Assembly (NCBI GenBank): GCA_030512335.1 | Contig: JAULSU010000004.1 | Coordinates: 806,001-870,000, forward strand | Length of the DNA: 64,000 nucleotides | Reading direction: 5' to 3' | Source: Immersiella caudata | Lineage: Eukaryota; Ascomycota; Sordariomycetes; Sordariales; Lasiosphaeriaceae | In this document: piece after piece, positions 11,203 through 23,164 of the stretch | How the letters are laid out: every line of letters starts with the position of its first letter | Numbering within the stretch: the first letter of the stretch is position 1 | Notes under the pieces: model-generated | Database searches by the model: none | Seen by the model: the letters and a program-made list of their open reading frames with translations, nothing else | What the model was told of the DNA's origin: nothing | Translations under genes and position numbers: made by a program

Positions 11203-11516
11203 TGATGATGTTATTTGTGACGTCTGGCAAGAATGCCAAGACTGCAGTTCGGCAGTTTCGGCACGGGTCCGCTGTAATGTGGGCGCGATAGTGGATGGGC
11301 GGCGGCGTGCCGAGCGGGATGACGCTTGCTTGGCGTCGACATCATCGATGATACCTAATGAGGGATGACAAGAAAATGAAGCGATTCCTGAAAACAGGGT
11401 TACTCCCACCTTCCTCATGTTAAAACGCCAGCCCACCTTCCCGGGCGACCGCTTTCGTCTTTTCCCTCCTAATCGCACATCCCCCTTCCAAGTCAGTGCC
11501 GCAGCGCCCGCCAACC
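11203..11516. other. intergenic
   Basis: About 310 bases between two plus-strand genes. It is presumably terminator and promoter. Nothing else is seen. Confidence 0.35.
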
Positions 11517-12589
11517 ATGGACAGCCTCGACACCCAATTCAACGACCTAGGCGATGCCCGCCGCTGGACAATAACCTACACCGTCCTAGTCGGCATCAAC
11601 CTCCTCCTCATCCTCCCCTTCAACTTCCTCGTTCTGCGCGTCCGCTCCCTGCGCGACCCCTCCCGGCGCTTCCTCAAATGGCTCAAACTCGCCTTCCTCC
11701 TCTTCTTCACCACCCTCTCCCTCTCCCTCTCCGCCCTCATCATCGCCACCTGCGCGGTCCACAACATCCCCCTCACCACAACCACCCTCCGCGCAACATT
11801 CCACCTCTCCTACCTAACCGAGCTCTTCCGAACCCTCTCCGCCGCAGCAACCATGGTCTTCCTCTTCGAACTCGGGCCCGGTATCCGACACGCCGTCAAA
11901 GGATCCTTGCGTAACCACGACAGACTGACTCGCTACTGGGCTTTATTTTTATTTGTCGCCATATCCGCGCTGGCAATCGCGTATTACGGGCTGATGGTTG
12001 ATCTTAACGAGAATTATTCGAATCGCCTCGGGCAGGTGGATTGGTTCTCGTTTGGGGGCGAGGCACAGAAAAAGTCAAAGACGGTGAGGGAGTTGGTGGC
12101 GGCGACGCAGATTATTCTGTTTGCGGCGGCGTTGATGATTGTGGGGGTGGCGGGGTGGACTTGGATGAGGAGGAAGGTTAGTGTCGTGGGATCAGTGAGT
12201 CTTTTTTTTTCTTTTCTTTCTTTTTCGTTCCTTCCCCTGGGGAATGGGATACCCCCCTGGATATGAGATTAAGGTGCTAACTTTGGCAGGTCGCCACGAT
12301 GTATCTGGTTGCGGCGTTTTTGAACTTGATTAGCCAGACGTGGAATTTTGCGTATGCCGTCAAGTGGCTGCTGTTGGTGGATGAGTTGCAGCGGCCGTGG
12401 GTCTTTGTGTTGCAGGCCATCCTGGGATGGTGGATGAGGGGCCTTCTCTTGATCATCGGATACCTGATTGCGAAGAGGAGCACCCGGAGAGGTGGTGTTT
12501 GGTCGGTCCCTGTTGTCCACAAGGGCGCTGCGGTGCCGGAGGCGAGCAGGTATGATGGGGACTATCGGATGAGCCAGTCGACCTACTAG
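11517..12589 (+). CDS. polytopic membrane protein, about seven TM helices, two exons
   Basis: Exon 1 is 11517-12194 and exon 2 is 12290-12589. The 95-base intron starts GTGAGT, has a GTGCTAAC branch site and ends TTGGCAG (phase 0); an alternative donor 21 bases earlier also keeps frame. The product is about 325 residues. Hydrophobic stretches give about seven helices: two in the first 80 residues (VGINLLLILPFNFLVL and FLLFFTTLSLSLSALIIA), then near 105, 145, 205, 240 and 280. The short hydrophilic C-tail ends QSTY. I place it among the fungal integral membrane proteins of unknown function. The topology is receptor-like, but there is no residue pattern I can tie to a known GPCR or to RTA1. No signal peptide is seen beyond the first helix. 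Confidence 0.75.
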
Positions 12590-12734
12590 GCCGAGTCTTT
12601 CTGATAAATCGCTGGTGTGATAGACGGGAGTGTACGAGTAAATCTATCGTATGAGACGAATCTAAGCACACGAAATTTCCTTTTTTGTACCTCGCCCACG
12701 TGACACTGCTCACCCCGGCTCAGGCGTGGCTCAC

Positions 12735-13100
12735 TCCAATTCAGCAGATACAGTTATCGAGCGGGCTAAAAGGAGAGACCTTACAGGTAACCGGTTTAGG
12801 GAGTCGCGTACACTGATATATAGACCATAGCGGTGGTTGCCAGCGGCGTTGGCGGTACGACCTTTCTTTCCTGGGCCAGCTGCGGCGATCTGACAGTCCG
12901 CCGTGAACTTGGTTGCAAGAACGACTTGATCGCGGATGCCGCCATCTCGTTGGGTTATCAATTCGCCAATCCAGCCCTTAGATTTACCACTTTGATATAA
13001 ATTGGATGTGTCTATAAAGTTCCCACCGGCCTGCGACAACAAACCAGTTGAGTTACCCCAATTGCAAGCGGCCTGAACGATACGAAGATGGGAGTTGATT
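12735..13100 (-). pseudogene. aldo/keto reductase relic (aryl-alcohol dehydrogenase-like)
   Basis: The complement strand reads GGNFIDTSNLYQSGKSKGW, then IGEL, DQVVLATKFTADC, AGNHRYGLYISVRDSLNRL. These are the second to fourth beta-alpha units of a fungal aldo/keto reductase of the aryl-alcohol dehydrogenase or norsolorinic-acid-reductase group. They include the Asp and Tyr positions (IDTSNLY) that start the catalytic tetrad. The N-terminal beta hairpin and NADPH-binding C-terminal half are absent, and no matching exon lies on either side. So this is a fragment of about 120 codons, not a working gene. The segment from 13117 to 13400 on the same strand may be more of the same decayed locus, but I could not match it. 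Confidence 0.7.
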
Positions 13101-13120
13101 TGCCTCGAAGTATACATCAA

Positions 13121-14234
13121 GGAGCTCGAAATCCCGCACTTTCGTCATCACCCCCTATGCTTTGTTTTAAGCTTGCCCGATGTTTCCGCCTTCTAGTGCT
13201 AGAGGAGAAATACGAAGCCCTGATACACTTGACAGGATGCGCAGTCGTACCATCAACTACATCCGACCCTCCTAGCGGCAGACATCTTGGAATATTACCC
13301 ATCCAGCTATACCAAGGTAGAGGGTACTCAGCGACTTGTTGGAACATCAGCACCCCCAGCATCACCGCCACAACCCTCCCCCCTGTCTTCAGTGGGACCA
13401 ACCCTGAGGCCTGGACGGCATGTAGTCTATATTTCTCCCTCTGCCGCTAACTCCTATCATTCCAGAGATAGCTCTTCCACCATGTCTTATCAGCGGCCAT
13501 CTCTTAGACGAGAGATAGTATGTATCTGTTAGCTGAGCGCCTTTGGGCTCTCTTGTACGCAATGGTGACGAATCTAGTCGGACAAGAGACAAAAGTGTAC
13601 CGCATCATCTGCGCTGCGGACCTATGTGCGACGTCGCCTTGGGAGATGAAGGCAATCCAGCGGCGAAAAGAGCTCGTTGACGCAAGGGATGGCCGGTTCA
13701 AGCCACTCTTTACACAGGCGACAGCAGCGCTGAATGATGACTAGCCGAGTATTATCACAGCAGATAAGCAGACTCGAGCATCACGAGGTGCCAATACCCC
13801 TGCATTGCGCTCGACAATGATAGCCCAGACATTGAACATGGAAGGTGCCGCACATTCAGTGCAGTATCCCTGACCTCGTCCGAGAAAATGCAACCTGTTC
13901 ACAACCACGCATGAACTTAGTCGCATGATTTCAGACAAGCTTTCCAAAGCTTTCGTTACCAGTTTACAATCATTCGCCTGGTAGATAATTAGTTTGGGTG
14001 AGCTGAGACAGCGCGCCCCCTCCTCACTGCGGCGCTCGAGACAATTCCGAAACGAGGCTCGCATCCAACGCGCAGCTGGCACCGTGTAGAACTGTGCGAG
14101 TCCACACATATGCCGAGAGCTGCGGGCACGGAGAAATTCATAAATCCCCGAGGGGCAGCCCATCCATCTCTCTCGCGTACGTTCGTCCTCTCCTCAGCCC
14201 CGTAGCCCTCAATCTCTCACCTCAAAGGCCAAAG
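13121..14234. other. intergenic with one small open frame
   Basis: A 74-codon plus-strand frame at 13520-13744 (ends TQATAALNDD) has a normal composition, but I match it to no family and it lacks a clear promoter or splice partner. It could be the end of a decayed gene. Nothing else is seen up to 14234. Confidence 0.3.
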
Positions 14235-16249
14235 ATGGATCGCCGAGACGACAACGACCAGAAGAAGCCTATATCGTTGCCAGTCCGATCCGTGCCAGTC
14301 CGATCCGTGCCAGCATGGGCTGAGAATCTGGTGGGAAAAATCCAGGACGGGCCGCTGGCACGGCACCCCGACCACATCGCCCCCTATGGACAACCGAATG
14401 CCGAGTTCCCGCTAGACATGAGCAAAAAGGAGTATTCCTCGTTTCGCAAGAAAAAAACAAAGGAGCACATGGAATCCATGCCGGAAAATATCGAGGACGT
14501 ACAGGTTCTGCAAGTCATTTTCGCCCCTCGCGCCGTGGACATGTCTAGACTCCGCGGTAGGCTCAGTGACGAGGAAATCGAGGCAGCGGTGGAGCGCTTC
14601 TATATCAACACGGAGCTATATCTACAGCCCGGGATGCTCCAACCTTTGGGAATGGTCAGGATGTACGGCGAGGATTGGAGGCTGAACGCCATGGGCATCT
14701 ACTACCGACACTATTTTTCTCCGCATTGGGTGACAGATGGACGTAAGCTGTGGATTCCCTCCTTTGAGGGCATCGACTGGACTGTTACGGCCGAGAAACA
14801 CCGACGAGAACGCGCAGCGACCATTGTGCGGCATGTTTTAGAGTATGTTATAACGTTAAGCCCTAACTAATTATCACCTTATCCTTTCAACCCCCCCCCC
14901 CCCCCCCCCCCTTCCCCCCCTCGCGGCGCAGCTTCAAAAGAAAAGGAGGTTCAGTTTTCTAACAATCGTCTCATCACTGTTAGTAACGAAAAGTGGGAAA
15001 AGAGCGAGTATGCATGGGACGCAGATGCATGGGCAGACGTATTTGGTAAAATGCGCGATGACCCGGCCGTAGCAGTGTTGGTCTCCCATTTCCCGACCGA
15101 AATCTCCCAGATAATAATTTGGCTTGGTTGCTAACACGTCCCGAAATGGACGAAATCACATATAGTGACAAGCGCAGGTGTTACTTCTGGGAAGGTACCT
15201 ACCGCGAAGTATCCCGACTGATGGTCAAGGAAGACGATACCAAAATTCGGTACCGAACACCCGACGCCGTCTTCGGCCTGGCAACATGTAAAGACCAGGC
15301 ATACCAACTCCCACCCGAGCTTGAACCCGATCGACTACGGGCGCTGATGGCGCAGCCAGCCTGCAACTTGGCGTCGGATCCTTACCTCGGCGGCGCCGCT
15401 CTCGGGTTCCCCTTCGCCGTCTACGAAGCCAAGGGTTGGGCTGGCGACCCGCGCGTGGCTCGATGGCAAGCCTGCACGGCCGGCATGGTGTATCTAAACA
15501 TGCTCGAGGCTCTCGCCCTCAAGCCGGGCTGTGAAGAGGGCAGCTATCAGGAAGTTGACGGGCGAAACTGGCAAGTCTTTGCGCTCACGTCCTTTGGCGC
15601 GCACTGGCACGTCTTGGTTGGCTATAAGCGTCCACGGCGCGCCGACGAATACGCTGGTTTTGAGGGGATGAGTGACGAAGTCTTCATCTTTCAACGCCTT
15701 TGGAGCGCCCGCGTGGTGACGGAGCGCAAGGCCTGGGAGCTCCTGTCTCTGGTGGACCAGATCCACGAATGGGGCGTAACGCACTTCCGCGACAGGGTTA
15801 TCCGTCATTTGCGGCGCTGGCATGACTTTTCGGATGCGTCTTATAAAAAAAACGCGGAGGCTCTGCTGACGGTTCCGGAGCCCTACGTGGATACTGAGAC
15901 TGGCGAGCTGATATGGAGCCTCCTCGATCCGGAACTCCCAGACTGGGCGGACCAGCTAGAGGCACCCACCAAGGCGAAGTTGAAGGCTGAGTTTCAGGCA
16001 CGGTCGGTGGAAGAGTTTGTTGCGCAAGGCTGGACTCCCCCTGGGTTGGAAGCCGATAAGCTGTTGCTATTTGCTCAGTCCATCCGGGATACACGCAACG
16101 GCATTCGACTTCTAGGGACGAGAGCTTACCCGTATGATGACGACATGAATGACCCAGAAAGCAGCACACTAGTCGAGCTATCGCCAGCGGTGGTCTCCGA
16201 GATTATTGAGGCCTCTTCTCGGAAGAGGCGGCGGACGCGAAAAGATTGA
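14235..16249 (+). CDS. PD-(D/E)XK nuclease-fold fungal protein, three exons
   Basis: Exons 14235-14842, 14984-15076 and 15166-16249 give about 594 residues. Intron 1 (141 bases) starts GTATGT, has a TCTAAC branch site and holds a C homopolymer of about 22 bases. Intron 2 (89 bases) has a weaker GTTGGT donor and GCTAAC branch. The central domain shows the PD-(D/E)XK order: a Pro-Asp in RYRTPDAVFGLA (about residue 265), then a strand ending in FPFAVYEAKGW (the ExK pair, about residue 320), followed by the helix ARWQACTAGMVYLNML. Such domains are common in fungi, alone or attached to kinases and NLR-like proteins, and are thought to act on nucleic acid, but no activity is shown here. A 15-base tandem repeat near 14283-14312 makes VRSVP twice. 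The C-terminus is basic (RKRRRTRKD), which could be a nuclear signal. Confidence 0.7.
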
Positions 16250-17950
16250 GCTGCTTGCTTGCAAGCCTGGTCAAGTGCAATCGTGTCAGTCTGGCTCAGG
16301 CTAAGGCGGCAACCCCTCAGTTTCTGAAGCAGGAAGGGAAATTCTTAGTGTCCGTTTTCAGTTTTAAGGTTGTGTACTTTGTGTTTCTCATGCTTTAGGT
16401 TTTGATGTGACGAAAACTACGTAGAGTTTACGGGATGCTATGGGGTGGGGGTGATGGGGCGAAATGACAAAGATTGTGGGCAAGGTTGTGACCAGAACCC
16501 GGGAACACCCAGACCAGCCGACAGAGTCCAAGTCGGCTTCCGCGCGAGAATTTGACGCTGATAGGGCCCGATGATTGCCAATTGAAGAATTGGCCCAGTG
16601 GGGGGGAGGCAGAACAAGATTACCAGCTGGCGTTTGGATATTCCTAGGAAAAGTGACTCCCAAGGCAAGAAATGAACGCTGAGGGTACCAACCACAAAGG
16701 ATCTTGTGTGAGATCCTCGTGCTTTGGGGAGGAGGATAATCAAACATTTCACAGCATGAAGAGATGGAATCCAGGAAAGGTCACCAAAGACACAAGACAA
16801 GCGCGCCCAAGCAAGAAAGATCTTTTTCACAAAATTAGGGTACAATGGGCTAGTTTCCTGCCTTCTGATCATGGTTCGGACGTCTCCATAGAGCGCGGAG
16901 GGCAGCAATCATCATTTACGTACGGAAAACACGGCGAGAGCGGCCCGAACTCAGCCAGCCGAGCCAGATAGAGTGGCCTCGGGCGCCGCATCATCCAATT
17001 CGGGATACGATACAGCTCAGCGGTGCGGTTGAGTCGCCATCAAGATGTGTTGCGAAGACAATAAATATCTTTGGCGGATTGCCAACTCCGGCCGTTCGAG
17101 CCCTCATTATCTTTAACAGCTTGTTTAATAAGCACGGATGTTCAAAAGCAGGGCTTCCTGTGACGTGTTGAGTCTGAGCCGCGTTGCCATGTTAGGTTCA
17201 GCGGGTACGTGGCATACGTGACTCGAGGAGCCCCGCTGCTTACTGATTAGAGTCCTGCCAGTCACATATCTTAATGGACACACAAGCAGACGAGAGCAGT
17301 CACCCCCTTGCTTCTCGAGAGTGAAAACACAGCCGTGCAGGGCGGGAAATAGAGTGGAAGGAACTTATAACAACGAAAAGCCCGCGGGAAAATTGGGCGA
17401 GGGATAGAAATCGAGAAAACGGTGCACGGGTTTGGGCATCTCCTCACCTCCAGGACTAATCATCGGTAATCACCAATGCATTCTCAACGGGAAGCGAGGA
17501 CAAATCATTTTCTATGAAATTTTAGGCGGTGGCCATTACGACTTCAAATGTCCCAGTTCTGGGCCCCTGCTTACACGGGGATCATTTTAGGGCTCATCGG
17601 CAAGAACTGTGCCTTCTAGCAAGGCTGTGCTATTTTGCTGTGGCTTGGTGAGCCGATATTCACCAAAGCTGAGTCGGGGCTGATCAAAGGGGCCAATGGA
17701 TCGCGTGACTATGGGAATTGGTGGTCTTCGATACTAGCGTGGTAAAATACGCCAGACACATGGTCATGATATGTGGTCTTCATACCAGTCTACGAAAAGG
17801 CAGCACCCAACAATGTAACGACCCCACAATGCAATGTGATCCGTGCGGGCACCCATTCCTCAACACCATGAGTAAAAACATCCATTTTTTAATTGAATTC
17901 TATGGAACAAAAATGTCTACTGCATCTCCTCGACCTCGCGAAGCCGTTGA
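16250..17950. other. gene-poor intergenic region
   Basis: About 1.7 kb. It has only short frames with no coding look. It turns more AT-rich towards the right, where a decayed repeat copy begins at 17951. Confidence 0.4.
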
Positions 17951-18066
17951 TGCCAGAAACACTGCACTCTGGATTTGATGGAATTTTTGTGGGTTACAAA
18001 AGCTTAATTATATTACTTAAGGTTACTTCTTCTTAATCCTTGTTAAGGTTCTGGCTCCCAGCGAAC
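17951..18066 (+). mobile_element. decayed, truncated copy (copy D) of the hairpin MITE-like element
   Basis: Starts TGCCAGAAACACTGCAC, close to the left end of the copy at 28477 (TGTCAGAAACACCGCAC). It follows that copy through GGTTACAAAAGCTTAATTAT and the AAGGTTCTGGCT half of the central hairpin, then stops. Differences include many G-to-A and C-to-T changes. The right half is missing. Confidence 0.6.
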
Positions 18067-19631
18067 ACAACGACATGGATAGGGGTAGGAAACTCGGCGG
18101 TAAACCGTGACTCGAAATAGACTGGCGGACTCAGTTGGTTCTGGCGCAGGAAAGACCCTCTTGGTGTTTACCCACTGCTTGAAGCCGGCCCAGCAAGGGG
18201 TATCGTTCCGCAATACCCTCATCATAGTCCCCTTTAAAGAGAGTCATAGTAACGCAGATTTCCCGTCCCGTAAAGAGAGAAAACAGTCACCCCCCTGACG
18301 TTCAAATCCTCGACAGGACTCCATTAACTTTCACACAGAGCCGCTCCTCCGCAACACTCACTGCGAGCAGTGAGCTCCGAAAGAGGGGTTTCCGCTATGC
18401 CTTCACCATAGTCCCTGATACGGCGGTGCGTACAAATCGATCCCCCTTCGTCGACAGCACATCTCGCCAGACTGCAAAGACGCAGCCGATGTGGGAACCG
18501 CCCGTCCCGTAAGAAGCGAGTAGGTCCCCGGAAACCCCTTGAAGCCCGCCCACCAGATCCCACTTCCAGGCTGCTAGGCACCTCCCAAGTAGATCATCGG
18601 GAATGGGACATGACGATATATATCAGCAACAGCCAACAAAGCTCACCGACCGAGCCTGCACCAAATTTAGATAAACTTTAACGCTGCCTTCGGGAGCAAA
18701 TAGATCCCTCGCTTAGTCTGTTTCGGGAACGGTCGAATGCAACCCGTCCCCCTACCACGGGCCCCCAGAACGAGATTAAAGAAACCCTTCCGCTTCCATC
18801 CCCACCACAGAAACCTGACCGCTGGCTATAGTGCATGCAGCGGTTTGCCAAGACCATCAAGCATATGCCGCCTCCGGATATGAGCGACCCGAATATGCCC
18901 GATGAACTCGGAAAGGAGATCACGGCTGCGGTGTTCGACGACGGCGTGGATCCGGTGGGCGAGCGGCTCCTCAGTCGCCACGGCCCACGCCGCAGCCTTT
19001 GCCGCTCTCCTGCTCTACTGTGTGCGCATCCCTGCCATTGTCGTGCCAACGCATCCGTCATGATAGCCAACTCTCGAGACTCGTCTCCCGGCGCCCTCGC
19101 TAGCTCGCAGCTTTTGGAACATCAACAACTTGAACCGGCTGCGCAAGGAGAGGGACTGCATAAGAAACATTGTCAAGCAGCATGGGGCCGGCGGTGGCGG
19201 CGGGGCGTAGGGGGGGGGGGGGGGTTGGGCCTTGACTTCTTTCCCAGAGCGAGGACAGATGCGAGATTTTGTTTTCGTTGACATATCCAAAACAGCTACC
19301 TGAGAATCAAGGGCGGGGGTGTAGCTGGGGAAAAGAAGAGAAAAAACAAACAGGATGCGCGCCAAAAGGGCTTGCCTACAGGCCTTTTATGCTCCGTGAA
19401 TTTTTACCAGACCGGCACCAGCAACTTCTACCTATATATTTCATGATACGTGTTCAGCGAACCGCCATCTGAACCGCCCGCTCGCCCTCTTACTATCTGC
19501 ACTCGCATGGGATAAACACGTTTCGTACCACTCGATTGCGGTGAGACTGAATTGATAACCCTGCTGACGAATCCTGAGCCACTCATGTGCCCCGTGGCTT
19601 CCAACCCGATCAGGCTGTATTTCTAGACTCA
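18067..19631. other. intergenic with possible gene fragments
   Basis: A stretch at about 18835-19200 has coding-like pieces in shifting frames (for example MPPPDMSDPNMPDELGKE and, in another frame, FWNINNLNRLRKERD). I cannot assign them to a family. A G-rich run of 12 or more lies at about 19211-19224. The rest shows no gene. Confidence 0.35.
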
Positions 19632-22600
19632 CTATGTGTCAGAGCCCACCCCCTCAGCACCCGGCTCAATGACTTCTACTGCGCCTTTCTCGCGCAAAAG
19701 CCTGACGACGGCGCGGTGGCCACGTTTCAAGGCTAACATAAAAGGCGTTTGTTGGTCTTTATCCCTCACTTCCGGGTCAGCCGCTCTGTTGAGCAAGAGC
19801 TCAACAGCATACTCGTAGCCATTTTCAGAAGCCCAGTGGAGTGGTGTTCGGCTTTTACCATCCCTAGCCCCCACATCAGCTCCTCTGTCAAGCAAAACTT
19901 CGATCGCATCCACCCCGCTTCCCTCAGTAGCATATTTAAGTCGTGTTTTGTTTTTGCCGAAGTACGCATCCCTCGCTTCCAAATAAGCCTCTCTTTTAAG
20001 CAAAAGATCAAAACCAGCCCGATCCCCGGCCACGGCAGCGCAGATCAGCGGTGTCCAGCCTTCATCGTCTTTAGCTTCCAAATAAGCCCCTCTGTTAAGC
20101 AAAAGCTCAACAACAGCCTCATTCCCGATCGCAGCAGCCCAGATCAGCGGTGTCCGGCCTCTATCATCTTTAGCTTCCAAAAAAGCCCCTCCGTTGAGCA
20201 AAAGCTCAACAACAGCCTTATCCCCGATCGCAGCAGCCCAGATCAGCGGTGTCCGGCCTTCGTCATCTTTAGCTTCCAAATAAGCCCCTCTGTGAAGCAA
20301 AAGCTCAACAACAGCCTCATCATCCCCGATCACAGTAGCCCAGATCAGCGGTGTCCGGCCTTCGTCATCTTTAGCTTCCAAACAAGCCCCTCTGCTAAGT
20401 AAAAGCTCAACAACAGCTTTATTCCCGTTTGTAACAGCCCAGCTCAGTGGTGTTTGACCCTGTTCAGAATCACCCAATTCCAGATCAGCCTTTCTATCAA
20501 GTAAGAGCCTTGCAACGGCTGGGTGACCAAATGCCGATGCTAAATGAAGCGGGTCTGCATCGCGAGGGGGGAGCCCCCAGCCGCGGCCAGGATTATACCA
20601 AACATGAAGCGCTCTCCGCTTCTTGTCGCAGATCCTGAGTACAGCATCAAGAAGGCTAACGGGCCCACTGACTACCGCTTCGCAGAAATGATCGCTCCAA
20701 AAGCGGGCTGAATAGTCCATGAGGTCTCCAATTCGTCCCTCTAGGCCAGCCTCGCTTGAATTGATAAGGTCGAGGTAGATCACGCAGACCTCGGCTAGGG
20801 CATAATGGGCGCTGCGCGTTGTAATGGACCGATACCATCGTGACTCTGGTAAGCTCCCGGATGACGGTTCCGTATGGGCAAGAAGAAACTCCCGCGCGGT
20901 TTGATGAAGGAAGTAGACCTTGCCGTTATAGATCGAGATGAACAGCCCGCACCAATCCCTGAGACGTGCTCGAAAGTCATTCTCCTCTTCCAAGCCCATG
21001 TCTGAGGGTTCGCGGACTGAGCTGTCAACGTTGACTACGACATTCATTTCCGCCACGGACAGCGGCACCTTTGCGGCCAAGACAATACTCAACACCTTTC
21101 GAACCATTGGGTCGTTGTGGGATTTGCTGAGGATCCGCTCATACGCTTGATTGACATTTTCGGGGAGGGTTGCGATGCTGTCCTCGACGCCCTTCTCTGT
21201 CTTCTTGAAGCCGAACCTTAAGAAGTCAAAGACAAGGTACACCCAAAGGTAGGTGCGGTTTTCGACTTCAAGGAGCTTCTCCTGTAAGCGCTTCTTGACG
21301 TTCTCCGAAAGACGTTTCTCCAGCGAGAGCTCCTGAACTCGGTGCACAACAACACGGTTCACTTCTTCACTAATGGCATCCAAGTCTTCTTCCCCCGGAA
21401 TGCGTATGTACGGAAAGTCCTCAACCAGCCCCTGGAACTCGTTGACTATGCTTTCGTAGGGTCGGCATGTCAGCAGAGATCTCAGCTTACCACCCCGGTC
21501 AGAGATCTGCCCTTGTATCCGAAGATGCAGGGCTTCCAACCTCTGTGCTAAATCCCGGAACTCGGTCTCTTCGCATTCGTCGAGTGCATCCAGGACCAAG
21601 ATAACCGATCCCGCCACTGGGTCCTGCACGGCGTTTTCGAGGATTTCCCACAGCCCTTGCGTATTCCTAACCAGGCCCTGACCGTCCTGCATATATCTGG
21701 ATGTAGCGTGGCAGATGAGGCGTGGTTCGTGGGAGAAGAGCTGATGCAAGAGCGCGCAAAGTGCCTGGGCAGCAGTGTTCTGATCCTGGTCCTTGAAAAA
21801 GAAGTAACACACCCTGCCGAATGAGGGGAGCACGTGGTCGATAAGGTATCTTGCCAGCACAGACTTTCCACAACCGGGATCCGCCGAGACTAGCAATGGT
21901 CCGGAGCCCGAGTCCGGTGCTAGCCACTGTTTGAAGTTCTCATGGCGAAGGAACCACTCGCATGTGCCCTCCACCCTCTCCGGGACGCGGTTCTTGTACC
22001 ACTCGTACGAGACGTCCCTGTTGTCAGCTGACAATCGAAACAGCTGATGGCACTGCCTCTCCTCATCAGTCTGCCTCCACTCTCTCTGAAATTCTAGCGA
22101 CTGCTCCGCAACTCGGAGGTGCTCCTTTTGTGTGAATAGACACCCTTGTAGCTCTTCCAGGGACTTGGCGCTCGTGACGTTGAGTCTCTCGAGCTCTTGT
22201 CTTGACGCGAAATTGTTGATCTGCCCGAGGTTCTGGTGGACGGTGGCCTCCAGACTTCTGATCTTTCGCTGCTGTTCTTCCCAATCGTCGTAACGCACGA
22301 TGTCTCGTCCGAGTCTCTGGAGCCGACCATAGTAGAACCGGAGGACGCTCTTGAGATGGAACGCCAGAATCTGCTCGTAGAGGTCGACGATGGAGGAGTT
22401 GACCTCCGCAACTGAGCTGCCGCCGACACTTTCATTTCCCGCCAACTTACGGACCATCGTCTCAAACGCAGCATAATAGCGCATGCGGGTTGTCATGTAA
22501 GTAAAGCCTTCGTTATTGGCATCCTCGGCGGTCTTTGGATTCGTGAGGAGCGGGAGGACCAGAGAAATGCCTGCCCATGCGACTGAAGCTTCCGGCGAAT

Positions 22601-23164
22601 CTTTGGTGGCGAGAGATATCCAGTCTTTGGCCCACAAGACAAGTTTCGCTGCCTGGTCAATTTGGGTCCCAACCACGAACTCGTGTCCGGCGATGGTGTA
22701 TTTGAGCTTTCGATCCTCAAGCCGCTGTAGGCCTCGTTTTGTTATCATCTGCAGTTGTTCTCGCCGCAATGGGCCGCTTGAATCACCAAGTCTGCCACCA
22801 GCTTCGGAAGTTCGATCTGCGTCTGATGCCGGACAGGTTAAGAGCCAAACTTTGCGAAGCCCGATTACCTGAGCACGGGGCAAGTGGAAGTAGTGCTCGA
22901 ACCTGTTATCTGGATCTCTCTGGAGAGCAACTTTTCGTACCGCTCTACCAGCTCGCGATCACTTTCCCGGAGCGCATCGTACGCACGATCCCAAAGGGAT
23001 ACGGACGAGTCTTCGTGGCTCAAGGGCGAGACAGGAACGGGCGCGAAATCGGTTCGACAGCTTTCGAGTTTGCTCTGGTGGGGTGGGCGTTCAGAAGGCG
23101 GGGTGCTCGGTGGCCCCGATCGAGGACTTTGCAGACGCTTGCGTAAAGATTCGCGGAACCCCAT
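19632..23164 (-). CDS. NLR-like receptor: NWD NACHT-N, NACHT and ankyrin repeats
   Basis: Exon 1 is complement 23164-22869 and exon 2 is complement 22791-19632. The 77-base intron (GTAATC...GGCAG) restores frame and gives about 1,151 residues. Residues 55-85 (LWDRAYDALRESDRELVE) open the NWD NACHT N-terminal domain, which continues to about 320. NACHT follows: Walker A SADPGCGKSVLARYL near 405 and Walker B ILVLDALDEC near 498. A winged-helix-like segment precedes about nine ankyrin repeats from about residue 840 to 1135. Fungal STAND proteins of this layout sense non-self ligands through the repeats and trigger cell death or immunity-like responses through an N-terminal effector. The first 55 residues are Pro/Ser-rich and I see no known effector fold there. 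Four central ankyrin units are nearly identical at DNA level. The frame is intact. Confidence 0.9.
20036..20435 (-). repeat. four near-identical 99/102-base ankyrin repeat units
   Basis: On the plus strand each unit begins near AGATCAGCGGTGTCC and includes TCTTTAGCTTCCAA and CAAAAGCTCAACAACAGC. Units start at about 20041, 20140, 20239 and 20341; the third is three bases longer (GDDEAVV instead of GDKAVV-type). They differ at few positions, while the flanking ankyrin units (before 20036 and after 20435) have diverged. This is the pattern of recent unit duplication or gene conversion. Confidence 0.85.
22792..22868 (-). other. intron of the NLR-like gene
   Basis: Donor GTAATC at complement 22868, branch site CTTAACC and acceptor GGTGGCAG ending at 22792. 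It joins phase 2 to phase 1 and fuses the NACHT-N start to the rest of the receptor. Confidence 0.7.

Noticed and set aside
14889..14911. Long C homopolymer as a telomere-like or regulatory signal
   Set aside because: It is a simple homopolymer inside an intron, and similar runs occur at 45215 and 35611; it is more likely slippage or an assembly artefact.
19749..20402. 217-codon plus-strand frame
   Set aside because: It is antisense to the ankyrin repeats of the NLR-like gene; its repeats mirror the repeat units, so it is a shadow.
20036..20435. Regularly spaced repeats resembling a CRISPR array
   Set aside because: The units are contiguous, in frame and encode ankyrin repeats in a eukaryotic gene; there are no unique spacers.
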